A stretch of DNA of 64,000 bases from assembly GCF_007754155.1 (NCBI RefSeq), contig NZ_CP037423.1:3224001-3288000 (forward strand), in the 5' to 3' direction. Shown one piece after another: positions 35,588 through 44,126 of this stretch (its first letter is position 1; every line of letters starts with the position of its first letter). The notes below the pieces were generated by a model. It saw nothing but the letters and a program-made list of their open reading frames with translations. It made no database searches and had not been told where the DNA came from. Source of the DNA: Stieleria neptunia (GTDB lineage: Bacteria > Planctomycetota > Planctomycetia > Pirellulales > Pirellulaceae). Both the position numbers and the translations under genes were made by a program.

Positions 35588-36220
35588 TTACTCCATGAAC
35601 CCCGGTATCTCCGAGAGTGTTTCCTTCATTCGTTTGAGCGCTCTTAGGTAACGTGTGCTTGCGGTCGACTTATCGATTTCCAGGACTTCGGCCACTTCCG
35701 AATTAGTCAGTTGTTCGAAATGCCGCAGCGCTAGCACTTCACGGTCGACATCGGACAGGCTATTGAGCGCTTCTTGGACACGTAGTTGGGTCTCGGCCCG
35801 CACGGCAGCTCGCGACGGCGAAGTCATTCCGCCCAGCAGTTGGATCGCCAGCGAGGCCGACGTCGCCATTGGCATGCTGCCGCGATAGAGCGAGATTTCC
35901 ATCCCTGCATCCCGCTTTTGTGCCCCCAGATGCCGGCGATGGGCATCGATCAGTTTTTGACCGGTGATGTGTCGCAGCCAAAGATAGAACGGCATCTCCG
36001 GCGACTTGGCGTAGTCGGCAATCCGTTTGCTGGCTTCGATGAATGCCTCCTGGACGATGTCGGCCGGATCGACACGCCGCTGGATGTTGCGGTTCAGCCG
36101 CATCTTGACCATTCGCCGGAGACGCGTTTCGTGGGGCGACAACAAATCGGCTAACGCGGAATCGTCACCTTCTGCCGCGCGGCGAAGCAAATCGTCCGAA
36201 ATTTCGCTGGGATCGGTCAT
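35588..36220 (-). CDS. ECF-type RNA polymerase sigma factor
   Basis: A 210-residue sigma-70 family factor. Region 2 includes ADIVQEAFIEASKRI and LWLRHITGQKLIDAHRRHLG; region 4 includes LSDVDREVLALRHFEQLTNSEVAEVLEIDKSTASTRYLRALKRM, a helix-turn-helix for -35 recognition. I chose ATG 36220 (preceded by AAGAAAG); the frame is open to 36337, which overlaps the hsdR remnant. It resembles the planctomycete ECF group encoded beside Ser/Thr kinases, and it precedes such a kinase here. The kinase probably controls it, by inference. Confidence 0.9.
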   Translation of the reverse strand: MTDPSEISDDLLRRAAEGDDSALADLLSPHETRLRRMVKMRLNRNIQRRVDPADIVQEAFIEASKRIADYAKSPEMPFYLWLRHITGQKLIDAHRRHLGAQKRDAGMEISLYRGSMPMATSASLAIQLLGGMTSPSRAAVRAETQLRVQEALNSLSDVDREVLALRHFEQLTNSEVAEVLEIDKSTASTRYLRALKRMKETLSEIPGFME

Positions 36221-36387
36221 TGAACTTTCTTGCATGTCATTGCTAATCGCGGTCTTTCCGACGCAAGCTCCGATATTCTCGCAGATTCGGAAAAGATCGA
36301 CCACATTCTCGGGGAGCAGACGCGCGACGTTCGGCAACGTCCGTCATCTCCTCAAGCAACTCTTGCTCGCGGGCAAAAAGCCGCTTC

Positions 36388-37717
36388 GCCGATGCACAAA
36401 CGACCGTCGACAAGGCCTACAGCCAGTTGCAAACGTACAAGGCCGAGTTCCCGACCCTTGTTCGGGTACAACGAACTGCTTGTCGCCAGCGACGGCTCAG
36501 GAGCCCGTATGGGCTCGCTGACGGCCGGACGCGAGTGGTTCAAGCCGTGGAGGGCGATCGACTCGGAAAAGCCCGTGAAGGGCCTGAGCGAGTTGGAAGT
36601 GCTGATCCGCGGTGCGTTCGACCCGGAGAGACTGGTCCGGCTGATCCAAAACTTCATTGTGTTCGAAGAAGACCCGGATAGCGGCACGGTCCACAAGATC
36701 CTGGCCGGGTACACCGAGTCCGGCGGGCAGGGTGAAACGACCATCGACACCGCCCAAGCCGTCGCTGCCCTGCAGAAGCAATACGAAATCTGCTGTGACA
36801 TGCTTCACGGGTTCGATTGGTCAGCGTGGCACGGCGGAAAGCCGACTGACATGGTGTCAGTGCCCGTTGCCGCGCAAGACTACGTTCTCGATCAGGAGGA
36901 CGGCAAACAGCGGTGGCTGGCCAGTGTGAGTTCGTTGTCAAAGGCGTTCGCGCTTTGCCCCACCGAACCCTACGCCCACGAGATTCGCGACGACGTCGCG
37001 TTCTTCCAGACCGTCGCTGCGATGATGCGGAAGTATCAGGAGAATGGCAAGTCGCAAAGCGAACTCGACTACGCCGTGCGTCAGCTGGTCGGCAAGGCGG
37101 TCGTCACGACGGGGGACCGGCCGATCGACGTGTGCAGCGCGGCTGGCATGGAGAAGCCCGACATCTCGATTCTGTCGGACGATTTTTTGGAGGAAGTTCG
37201 GCGGTTGCCGCACAAGAACGTGGCCGTCGAACTGCTCAAGAAACTGCTGAGCGACGAGATCAAAACGCGGTCGCCCCGCAACGTCGTCCAGGCCCGAGCG
37301 TTTTCGGACATGCTCAAGCGGACGTTGAACGCTTACCACAACCGGGCGATCACGACCCAGGAGATCATTGAGGAGATGATCAAGCTGGGCAAGGAACTCC
37401 GTGCCGCCGGGGCCCGTGGAGCGGATCTGGGGCTCAACGACGACGAATTGGCGTTCCACGACGCCCTGGCCGAGAACGAGTCCGCATTCGAGCTTCTCGG
37501 CGACGACAAGCTGAAAGTGATCGCGACCGAACTGATCGTCGCGGTTCGGAAGAACGTCACGATCGACTGGGCGCTACGCGAATCGGCCCGAGCACGAATC
37601 CGAGTCATCATCCGCCGGATCCTGCGAAAGCACGGTTATCCGCCGGATCTGCAAGCGGCGGCGACCAAGTTGGTGCTGGAGCAGGCGGAAGCGATTTGTG
37701 GAGGGATGCTCGGGTGA
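36388..37717 (+). pseudogene. hsdR: Type I restriction enzyme HsdR remnant, motor deleted
   Basis: Three parts of HsdR are joined. First, ADAQTTVDKAYSQLQTYKAE (from the end of the nuclease domain), broken by a one-base insertion at about 36460. Second, in the shifted frame, FGYNELLVASDGSGARMGSL to HKILAGY. Third, from TESGGQGETTIDTAQAV, the C-terminal helical domain through to VRKNVTIDWALRESARARIRVIIRRILRKHGYPPD. The whole Superfamily 2 helicase motor (normally some 450 residues between AGY and TESGG) and the N-terminal nuclease are missing. No hsdM or hsdS is in the window. A frame starting at 36230 could still give a 495-residue protein, but with no nuclease or ATPase. Confidence 0.85.
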
Positions 37718-37890
37718 CGCGGTGTCACCTCTCAATCGGGAATCTGGCGTCGACAGGACTCCTTCGGGCATGAGAAATTCGTGATTCAAGGCTTCGATTG
37801 CATGAACCCGGTCAGCGATCCAGCCGGATCGCTTCTAGGCTGCATCCCAATTTCCTTGTTGATCCGCGATCCGAAAACACGTGAAGGGCG

Positions 37891-38301
37891 TCAGTACGCG
37901 ACCCCGGTGTATTCCTCAAATTCGCGTCTCGTCATTTGCCCATTGCGTACTGCTGCTCTCGCTCCCCTCATAACCAACTCCCTTGCGTCCTGAAGGTGCT
38001 TTTCTCGACTGTGGGACGGTGTTCCCAACGCAGTACGGGGAGCTGATGAGACGGATCGCGTTGTGAACGCCGGGCGTGTCGCTGGTTCTTTCGCCTCATC
38101 TTTACCGCCACCAAAGATCGCGACGATAAACACGAACAGGAGGAACGCCCCAAGCACAGCGCCACCGATAAACCTGCAATCGTCGGCTTCCTTTTTCTGC
38201 GTCTCGATCATCTCGGCCGTCAGTGCAACACCGCACTTTGGACACGATTCCGCAAATTCACTTAGGTTGTTGCTGCACTCAGGACACGCGATTATCGGCA
38301 T
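37891..38301 (-). CDS. Zinc-ribbon membrane protein
   Basis: A 136-residue protein from ATG 38301 (an upstream ATG at 38352 would add 17 residues). Residues 5-25 form a zinc ribbon (CPECSNNL...SCPKCG), residues about 45-65 a transmembrane helix (GGAVLGAFLLFVFIVAIFGG), and the C-terminus a helical domain with a short SHOCT-like pattern (LVMRGARAAVRNGQMTRREFEEYTG). Such small zinc-ribbon membrane proteins are of unknown function. It lies antisense between the two hsdR remnants, inside the island. Confidence 0.75.
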   Translation of the reverse strand: MPIIACPECSNNLSEFAESCPKCGVALTAEMIETQKKEADDCRFIGGAVLGAFLLFVFIVAIFGGGKDEAKEPATRPAFTTRSVSSAPRTALGTPSHSREKHLQDARELVMRGARAAVRNGQMTRREFEEYTGVAY

Positions 38302-38430
38302 TGCTTCACCTTTCAAATGTCTGGGGGGGTAGTTGCTACCAACTTTCGTCATGAGCTAGCAGATGCAAACACCAGCAGGAGGATTTCCATTGGCCTCACG
38401 TGTTTCGGTTGCATGCGGCTATTTCTTCGT

Positions 38431-38716
38431 TACAACCCGGCGATCATGCCCCTGGATATGATCAAGCTGGGCAACGAACTACGTGCCGCGGTGTCCCGAT
38501 GGATGGGGAGCGGTCTCTTTTCAATTTCCCCCGTGACAATCAACGATGCGGTAGCCGACGGAGTGTCTGAGTTCGAGCTTCTAGGTGACGACAAGCTGAA
38601 CGTGATCGCGACCGAACTGTTCGCCACGGTCCGGAAGAACGCGACGATCGACTAAGCCCTACGAGAATCGGCCCGAACTCGAATCCGAGTTATCATCCGC
38701 CGGATCCTGCGAGACT
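38431..38716 (+). pseudogene. Second, more decayed HsdR C-terminal fragment (part 1)
   Basis: This repeats the end of the first hsdR remnant at lower identity: MIKLGNELRAAV, a scrambled stretch, then FELLGDDKLNVIATELFATVRKNATID, a TAA where Trp stood, and ALRESARTRIRVIIRRILR. Homology stops at about 38715 and resumes at about 39337. It is a diverged second copy, not a recent duplication, since many codons differ. Confidence 0.75.
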
Positions 38717-39073
38717 AGAGCCACTCGCTGGTTCGACTGACTGAGCCATAAAGATTGCTCAATAGCCAAGTCGCCGAACAGGGCTGTTATTGGTGGCGGC
38801 CTGTGAACAAAACACGAAGGCGATTCTAAATGCTGCGTTTTGCAGAAGCACCTGGTCGCGAATCACCGCACTTTGGAACATATAACGACGCCCTAGTACC
38901 TAGCGGGAAAATCAATCGGGAAAACGGCACAATTTGAGGTGACATTGGGGCACCTCACACTTCATTTTTTGCAGTGGCTGTAGAGGAACTGTCCCAGGTT
39001 GCTTAGAAAGTGACCACAATAAGTGCTCGACGATCCGGATCGATCGCTTTGACGTGAACCTGGGAGATGAAAG
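38717..39073. other. Non-coding part of DNA inserted in second hsdR copy
   Basis: About 360 bp with no credible gene. It begins where the hsdR homology breaks off and leads into a small membrane ORF. I could not see terminal inverted repeats or a target-site duplication. Confidence 0.4.
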
Positions 39074-39325
39074 ATGCCGAATCGACCTGAAAGAAAGTCA
39101 TCTACCACCGAACTTAAGTCTCTACGTCTCGCCGACGCAGTCGTTGGGTACGTGGGGATCTTTATCGTGCTTGCCGTGCTTTGGGTTTTCAGGCCATTTG
39201 TAGTTGCAGAATTACCGGTAAGCGAAGAAGTGAGAATACAAGCGGCTGTTGATCGGGCCGTATTGAAGGATCGCTTTTACAGCGCATACGGCGACTACGT
39301 TGCCGGAGTACCTGTTTCCAGGTAG
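39074..39325 (+). CDS. Small single-pass membrane protein
   Basis: An 83-residue product with a basic N-terminus (MPNRPERKSS), one transmembrane helix (about 26-44, VVGYVGIFIVLAVLWVF) and a short acidic then helical tail. GGGAGATGAAAG precedes the ATG, a fair ribosome binding site. No family recognised. It occupies the end of the ~620-bp stretch that splits the second hsdR tail. Confidence 0.45.
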   Translation: MPNRPERKSSTTELKSLRLADAVVGYVGIFIVLAVLWVFRPFVVAELPVSEEVRIQAAVDRAVLKDRFYSAYGDYVAGVPVSR

Positions 39326-39336
39326 TTGCACGCCCG

Positions 39337-39408
39337 ACCTGGATCCCCGCCGCGTCGAAACGGGTTCTGAAACAGGCCAAGGCGATTTGTGACAGATCGG
39401 TGGGGTGA
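39337..39408 (+). pseudogene. Second HsdR C-terminal fragment (part 2)
   Basis: The frame P-T-W-I-P-A-A-S-K-R-V-L-K-Q-A-K-A-I-C ending in VG-stop matches the last 24 residues of the first remnant (PDLQAAATKLVLEQAEAIC...LG-stop). The DNA after the stop also keeps a GTGAC...GTCA palindrome seen behind the first copy. It is the continuation of the fragment ending at 38716. Confidence 0.6.
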
Positions 39409-40094
39409 CATCGCGTCAGTTCCCGACTCGGGGCCACTAAATTCGATGCCCTCAAGTCCATCAGGTACGCCGTCATACCACCTGACGCGTTTCCGCGAAC
39501 CGGCTGGGGGCGGCTAATTCGAACCTCGGTTCCCTGTCCAAAGAAAACGTCATGCCGCACGGCACAACTGCGGAAGGAAACGTGTTTTCTACGTTTGGAG
39601 GTGGCCGGCTGGACCGCCTGGGTCATTCCAGCCGTTTCCTGTTCCATCGGAGACGGGAGATAACCAAGTACCTGCAAAACCGAAACGCCGATTCGCGGGT
39701 CAAACAATTCTGGCGAATGGGGCCCCCTGTGTCGGTGCCGCTGACATCACGTCAGTTGGAGAGAGTGAATCAGCAAAAATCTGTTCTTGTCGCTCGTGCA
39801 TTGGTCCGCCGTCACCAACTGCCACCGATATGCCCCGCGGTGTTACCGCTGAGACTTCTGCGCAGGCTTGCCGCGTTTGGCGTCTCCCGATCGCCCTTCC
39901 GTGTCGTGTGACTTCCACCGGGCCAGGATTGACTCAGCGAACGCTTGCACCCGCCGCAACTGTGAGTGCTCCATCTGCTCCAGCAGCTTCACCACCGACT
40001 CGATCGAAGCGTTTTGGTCCGCAAATTGGTCCGCAGCTTCCAGATCGCTCTCCGAATCTCGGTTTCGCCCCGTGTTTTGCGGCGTTTCCGCGAG
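39409..40094. other. Right-end stretch of island without clear gene
   Basis: About 690 bp. The best frame is on the minus strand (39843-40169), whose first part is antisense tRNA sequence reading WAILDSNQ and whose remainder includes a helix-like stretch (ASIESVVKLLEQMEHSQLRRVQAFAESILARW). That could be the C-terminal end of a broken gene. Nothing else is recognisable. Confidence 0.35.
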
Positions 40095-40120
40095 CTGGTT
40101 CGAATCCAGTATCGCCCACT
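40095..40120 (+). repeat. att-like direct repeat, right copy
   Basis: 26 bp identical to 29069-29094, in the same orientation, covering the tRNA T arm and acceptor 3' strand. Here the anticodon arm is missing as well. Together the copies delimit an 11.05-kb segment. Confidence 0.8.
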
Positions 40121-40198
40121 CTCTTTTCGGGCATTCTGCTCGCGGTGGGGCGATGGGGTGGGGGCGCACTTGGCAGGGCGAATGATTGCTCTATTTTC

Positions 40199-40340
40199 TT
40201 GTCACCCATTTTCCTGTCTGTTCCGATGCTGCCCCTGTGCGACAGTGGTTGGGGCGGAAACGTGTGGGGGTTGGCAGAAAAATCGGTGGCAGAAAAATGG
40301 GAGTGGCGGAGGGACGGGGCGACAGGAAAATGGGTGACAA
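40199..40340. repeat. Dispersed repeat family R1, inverted pair
   Basis: A perfect 20-nt inverted repeat, TTGTCACCCATTTTCCTGTC at 40199-40218 against 40321-40340. The right half also has GGCAGAAAAATCG and GGCAGAAAAATGGGAG upstream, the full R1 module that recurs at 44938, 46416, 53338 and (partly) 54470. It lies just outside the right island repeat and behind the haloperoxidase gene. Confidence 0.75.
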
Positions 40341-40370
40341 CCAACGGGCAATCAGGCCTGATGAATCGTC

Positions 40371-42893
40371 TTAGGGCGAACCGATCGAACCGTCGATGTA
40401 CTGTTGAGCCCGCTGCCAGACGGCCATGGCGACGTCATCGCCGAGTTTCCGCCCCCGTAGATCGCCGTCGTCAAAATGGATGCCGCCGTAGATGCGAGAG
40501 AGCCCCGCTTCATCGGCCGCTTCGCGGAAGGTAGGCCACTGCAACGTCACCTCGGTCGCGGGGACGTCACCGGGTTCAAACCGCGACTCTCCGGCACCAA
40601 ACGTGACTTCCCCGCCGAACTGTGTTGCCCCCGAGAAGAGTTCCAAAATCGTCGCACCGGCAGCGCTAAAGCTGCTGTGTCCCGACGTGAACTCGGCAAA
40701 CGGGGGCGAGGGATCACTGCCGGGCGTTTGATACGTCAAGAACTGGATCGCCGGGATCGTTTGCGTCGCGCCCGTCTCCGGCGTCCAAACATCGATCATG
40801 TATTTCCCCGATGCCTGATCAAGTTCGCCGATCAACCCCAGTTCACCTAGTTCTCGGATGACGCGGACCGGGCGGGCGTAATCATAGAACACTTTGGCAT
40901 CCCAGGTGGCGATGCTGGCATCGAAGACGGCATTGGACAGCGCAAAGAAAAGCTGAGCGTCCTGATCCAGCGTGTGTTCGTCGCGTCCGGAGAGGAATTG
41001 CCCAAACGTCATCCACGTGCCCGGTGGGAAGGAGGTGTGCCCGGCGTCTTCCCAGAACTCGGCGATCAGTTTTTGTTGATCGGTCAAATCGGCACTGGCG
41101 TCGATGACGCGTTGAGCTTGGGCGATGAAGTCGGGGTTGATCACCGTTCCGATCAACGATCGATCGATGGGGAGCACCGTTTGATCGGCCAGCGTGATGG
41201 TTTGGGTGATCAGATCCACCGTGCCGTCTACCAGCAAGAACGGTTCTGGCGGTTCGGGGCGAAACTGGGACGCCGTGGTCAAACTGAAGGGCGTGACATC
41301 GCGCCAGTGGGGCGTCAAGAAGGTCTGCTCGCGATCAGCAGTCGCGGCCGTGGCGTTGATCGGCACGTACTCCGGTGTCCAGGCATCGATCACGACGTTT
41401 TGGCCGACGCCGTTGACGGACGCATACGCCGTCAGGTTGGAATACTTGACGCCGCTGATGCCGTCGGGGCTGTTCCCGAGTTGGTTGGAACCATCGGCGT
41501 GTCGCATTTCCAAGAGCTTTGCGGCCATCACATTCCCGATCCCCGCCGGCGTGGTCACGTCGGTCGAATCGTCATCGCGATCGTAGCCCAATTCGGCCAT
41601 CAAGCCGTCAAAGATCTGATCGGCTTCGGGGAACAAGTCCGACAGCACTCGATAGGCCGCATAGCTCATCGCTCGGGCCTTGTTCGCATCGGTGTTTTCA
41701 TGGGCCGGCCGCTGCAACAGGTCCTGGTGGTTGGTCGAAACCGCATCGGCGTCGTAGGCGGACCAGGCGTCAAACATGGCGGTGTGGACCATGGCGTAGG
41801 CGCGCGCGGCCACCGTGGGCCCAGGAGAGGTGGCGACGACGCCTCTTTGTGCCGCGACGTCCCAACGCACCGAGAGGGTCGGGTCGGGTGTCGAGACGGT
41901 CACGAATTGCGATTGGGGATTCAGATTCAATTCAGCGGTTTGCCGTACCAGCATCGGAAATTGATCCGTCGTGATTTCGTTGCCAGCCAGATCGCAAAGC
42001 CGCGGTGGCAGCGTGATGCGGTATTCTCCATCGTCGAGTTTGTCGGCAAATTCGAGCGTCAATCGATGCGTCGGGTCCTGTGTGATCGTCTGGATCGGAA
42101 TCTCTTGAAGGACGTTGCCGCTGGCGGTTACTTCGACCGCAAAACTACTTTCGGCGATGGCTTCCTGGGCCAGCGGTTCGTCGAACAGAAACTCGACGCG
42201 CCGCTGTCGCAATCGCATTCGGCCGTCTTCGGCGTCGAGCACCGGGGCGGGGACGGTGCGATCGACCGTGAGCGTGAAATCGATCGACGCGTTTCTGCCA
42301 GGGATTGAAATCGCGATCTGGTGGTCGCCGTCTTCCAGGCGACCGGAGGCCAGTCCGTCGATGACGCTGTCGGAGAGCACCAGACGGTCGTCGACTTCGA
42401 AGTCGGCCAGATTGTCGAACGTGGTTCCGTCGATCGTCAGCTCGATCTCATCCAGGAAGTCCGAGGCCCAGATTTCGATTCCCGGCGCGTTGGTCAACAG
42501 ATCGTAATTGGCGTTGCCGGCGAATCCGGAATCGTGGATCAACCGAGACGCGATCGCGGGGTCATCGTCGTTCAATTCGTTGAACACCAACAAGACGTCA
42601 TGCGGCGTGACCAGCCCGTTTCCGGTCACGTCGGGGAAAAAGCCGGCACCGAGCTGGGGCGTCGATTCGTTGCGGAGCAAGTCGATCACGGCCAGTGCAT
42701 CGAGTATTGAAACCTGCAAGTCCAAGTTGACGTCACGCGGCTGGTAGGGACTTTGTAGGTCTGCGGCGAGTAGCATCCGCTTGCACAGAAGTTCCAGTCG
42801 TCCCCGCCGTCGGTAGGGTCGTCGTTTTGTGTGACCGTCTCTCATCTGCTTCAACATCGATTGCGCCTTCGAATCGTCGCGCTGCAAAATCAC
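40371..42893 (-). CDS. Vanadium-dependent haloperoxidase/PAP2-like secreted protein with dockerin
   Basis: An 840-residue protein. A basic leader with RLELLCKRMLLAADLQ resembles the planctomycete 'LE.R.LL.AD' N-terminus of secreted proteins. Residues about 50-115 form a dockerin type I-like pair (DVNLDLQVSILDALAVIDLL and DVTGNGLVTPHDVLLVFNEL). About 120-330 are beta-sandwich (Ig-like) domains. The C-terminal 500 residues are a vanadium haloperoxidase/acid phosphatase superfamily domain with FTSGHSSFSAAGA (phosphate/vanadate and catalytic His) and YGGIHFDDGDLRGRKLGDDVA. Halide oxidation or a phosphatase role cannot be told apart. Start could also be the ATG at 42857. Confidence 0.85.
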   Translation of the reverse strand: MILQRDDSKAQSMLKQMRDGHTKRRPYRRRGRLELLCKRMLLAADLQSPYQPRDVNLDLQVSILDALAVIDLLRNESTPQLGAGFFPDVTGNGLVTPHDVLLVFNELNDDDPAIASRLIHDSGFAGNANYDLLTNAPGIEIWASDFLDEIELTIDGTTFDNLADFEVDDRLVLSDSVIDGLASGRLEDGDHQIAISIPGRNASIDFTLTVDRTVPAPVLDAEDGRMRLRQRRVEFLFDEPLAQEAIAESSFAVEVTASGNVLQEIPIQTITQDPTHRLTLEFADKLDDGEYRITLPPRLCDLAGNEITTDQFPMLVRQTAELNLNPQSQFVTVSTPDPTLSVRWDVAAQRGVVATSPGPTVAARAYAMVHTAMFDAWSAYDADAVSTNHQDLLQRPAHENTDANKARAMSYAAYRVLSDLFPEADQIFDGLMAELGYDRDDDSTDVTTPAGIGNVMAAKLLEMRHADGSNQLGNSPDGISGVKYSNLTAYASVNGVGQNVVIDAWTPEYVPINATAATADREQTFLTPHWRDVTPFSLTTASQFRPEPPEPFLLVDGTVDLITQTITLADQTVLPIDRSLIGTVINPDFIAQAQRVIDASADLTDQQKLIAEFWEDAGHTSFPPGTWMTFGQFLSGRDEHTLDQDAQLFFALSNAVFDASIATWDAKVFYDYARPVRVIRELGELGLIGELDQASGKYMIDVWTPETGATQTIPAIQFLTYQTPGSDPSPPFAEFTSGHSSFSAAGATILELFSGATQFGGEVTFGAGESRFEPGDVPATEVTLQWPTFREAADEAGLSRIYGGIHFDDGDLRGRKLGDDVAMAVWQRAQQYIDGSIGSP

Positions 42894-43106
42894 CCCTTAT
42901 TATAACCCGCCCTGCGGACAGGGGCGACGTGCGAAACGGGGGACGGCCGTTTTTTGTGTCCACGAGGACAACTCAGCCAAACTCATGCGGCGGAGATCCA
43001 GGCGGAAATCCGATGCGAACGATTGCTTTCGAAAGATAGACAGAGGATAGGGATCGAAAAAGAGTGTCCCAGAATTTAAAATCGTGCGCTCGTTAACCGA
43101 TCGGAT

Positions 43107-43682
43107 CTATCGCCCATCCGAACGTTTTTCCCTGGTCTCGTTTTCAGAACACTTTTTCACAGCAATCTCCAGCTTTCGTTTTTGGGCAGCGGACAGCAGT
43201 TCAGCAAACCTGTCTAACTGGTCTACCACTGTGGTGTAGTCTTTGTCCCGAAACGCTTTGTCGGCGAGTTCGGACGCTTTGGCATAGTCGTCCTGAATGC
43301 ATTCTTGTCGAAGTTTTTTCAGTGCTTCCGGCGAAAGTTGGGGCTTTTCTGGTCCCAACTCTCGTATGAGCTGACGTAGTTCGAACAGCCTTTGAAAACG
43401 AAAGTATGGGTGATCGGAGGATTCCCTTGCGAAATCTGCAAACCGTTCATCATGCTCCTTAAGCAAGCGGTTTCCCCATTCTCTAATGGCTCCTGCGAAA
43501 CGGTCAAAGGTATCGGCAAATTCGGTTGCTTCTTCGACGCGATTGTTGATGATGCTTCGTACGAAGCGTTCTTGATCTTCTGGGTCAGCAATCGACCAAC
43601 GCTCAGCCACTCCAATAAACTCGTGCAGCTCTTTGGGGACGTGTTCTGGTGGGATTGTTGATCCCATGGGATTTGTGTTCAC
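43107..43682 (-). CDS. Conserved-looking helical protein of unknown function
   Basis: A 191-residue soluble protein, mostly helical and strongly charged (for example EDQERFVRSIINNRVEEATEFADTFDRF and RFQRLFELRQLIRELGPE). It has no signal, no membrane segment and no motif I recognise. Codon use fits a real gene. An IR-type repeat element begins 4 bp before its start, so its promoter must lie in or beyond that element. The 210 bp between this gene and the haloperoxidase gene hold nothing I can name. Confidence 0.65.
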   Translation of the reverse strand: MNTNPMGSTIPPEHVPKELHEFIGVAERWSIADPEDQERFVRSIINNRVEEATEFADTFDRFAGAIREWGNRLLKEHDERFADFARESSDHPYFRFQRLFELRQLIRELGPEKPQLSPEALKKLRQECIQDDYAKASELADKAFRDKDYTTVVDQLDRFAELLSAAQKRKLEIAVKKCSENETREKRSDGR

Positions 43683-43686
43683 GTGA

Positions 43687-43842
43687 CTAGTGCTTTGTCA
43701 GCTTTGAATTTTCGAGCCTGCGTTTGTCGAGCGGAAAAGGGGTCAGGTACCAAAAACCAAATGGCCCGCAGGGTGCTTCGCATTTTTGGTACCTGACCCC
43801 TTTTCCGCGGTACCCTAAGAATAAAAGTTGACGAAGCACTAG
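43687..43842. mobile_element. MITE-like palindromic element
   Basis: A 156-bp element. Outer inverted repeats CTAGTGCTTTGTCA (43687-43700) and TGACGAAGCACTAG (43829-43842) match at 13 of 14 positions. An inner pair of 26-nt arms (43731-43756 and 43783-43808) is perfect, with a 26-nt loop; the arm contains GGGGTCAGGTACC. It codes for nothing and has the form of a non-autonomous element or REP-type palindrome. The bases from 43843 to 44126 contain only an R1-like scrap (CATTTTCCTGCC near 43941) and an R2-like scrap near 44053. Confidence 0.75.
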
Positions 43843-44126
43843 CTTCTCCGATGCCTTCATTAAACCTTTTCTCTGTCGATCAGTGATGTTCACGCCTTGT
43901 CGTTGTGCTTCGCGTAGGACGCTTCCATTTTTCTGCCTGCCATTTTCCTGCCATCTCAGTCAGCAGCACTCCTTTGACGCCACCTGCCTACTGATTGGCC
44001 TGCGGTCGCAAAGGCATCGATGCCGGCGGATCTGATCGGTTGCACCATTTGTCCCACTTATTCTCCGTGCATTGTTAAGCTGGTATTTTAAACGCCGACG
44101 TTTCGAAGATCATCTCCAATCTGCTT

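Noticed and set aside
36230..36387. N-terminal 53 codons of the 495-codon frame holding the HsdR C-terminus
   Set aside because: They overlap the sigma factor's upstream region and match no HsdR sequence, so I treat the gene as a truncated pseudogene rather than a new 495-residue protein.
39843..40169. 108-codon minus-strand frame with WAILDSNQ
   Set aside because: WAILDSNQ is the translation of the antisense tRNA 3' end, a well-known artefact. The remaining helix-like part may be a gene end but cannot be supported.
40974..42308. 444-codon plus-strand frame
   Set aside because: Antisense to the haloperoxidase gene. Its His/Arg/Gly-rich product is typical of a shadow frame in GC-rich DNA.
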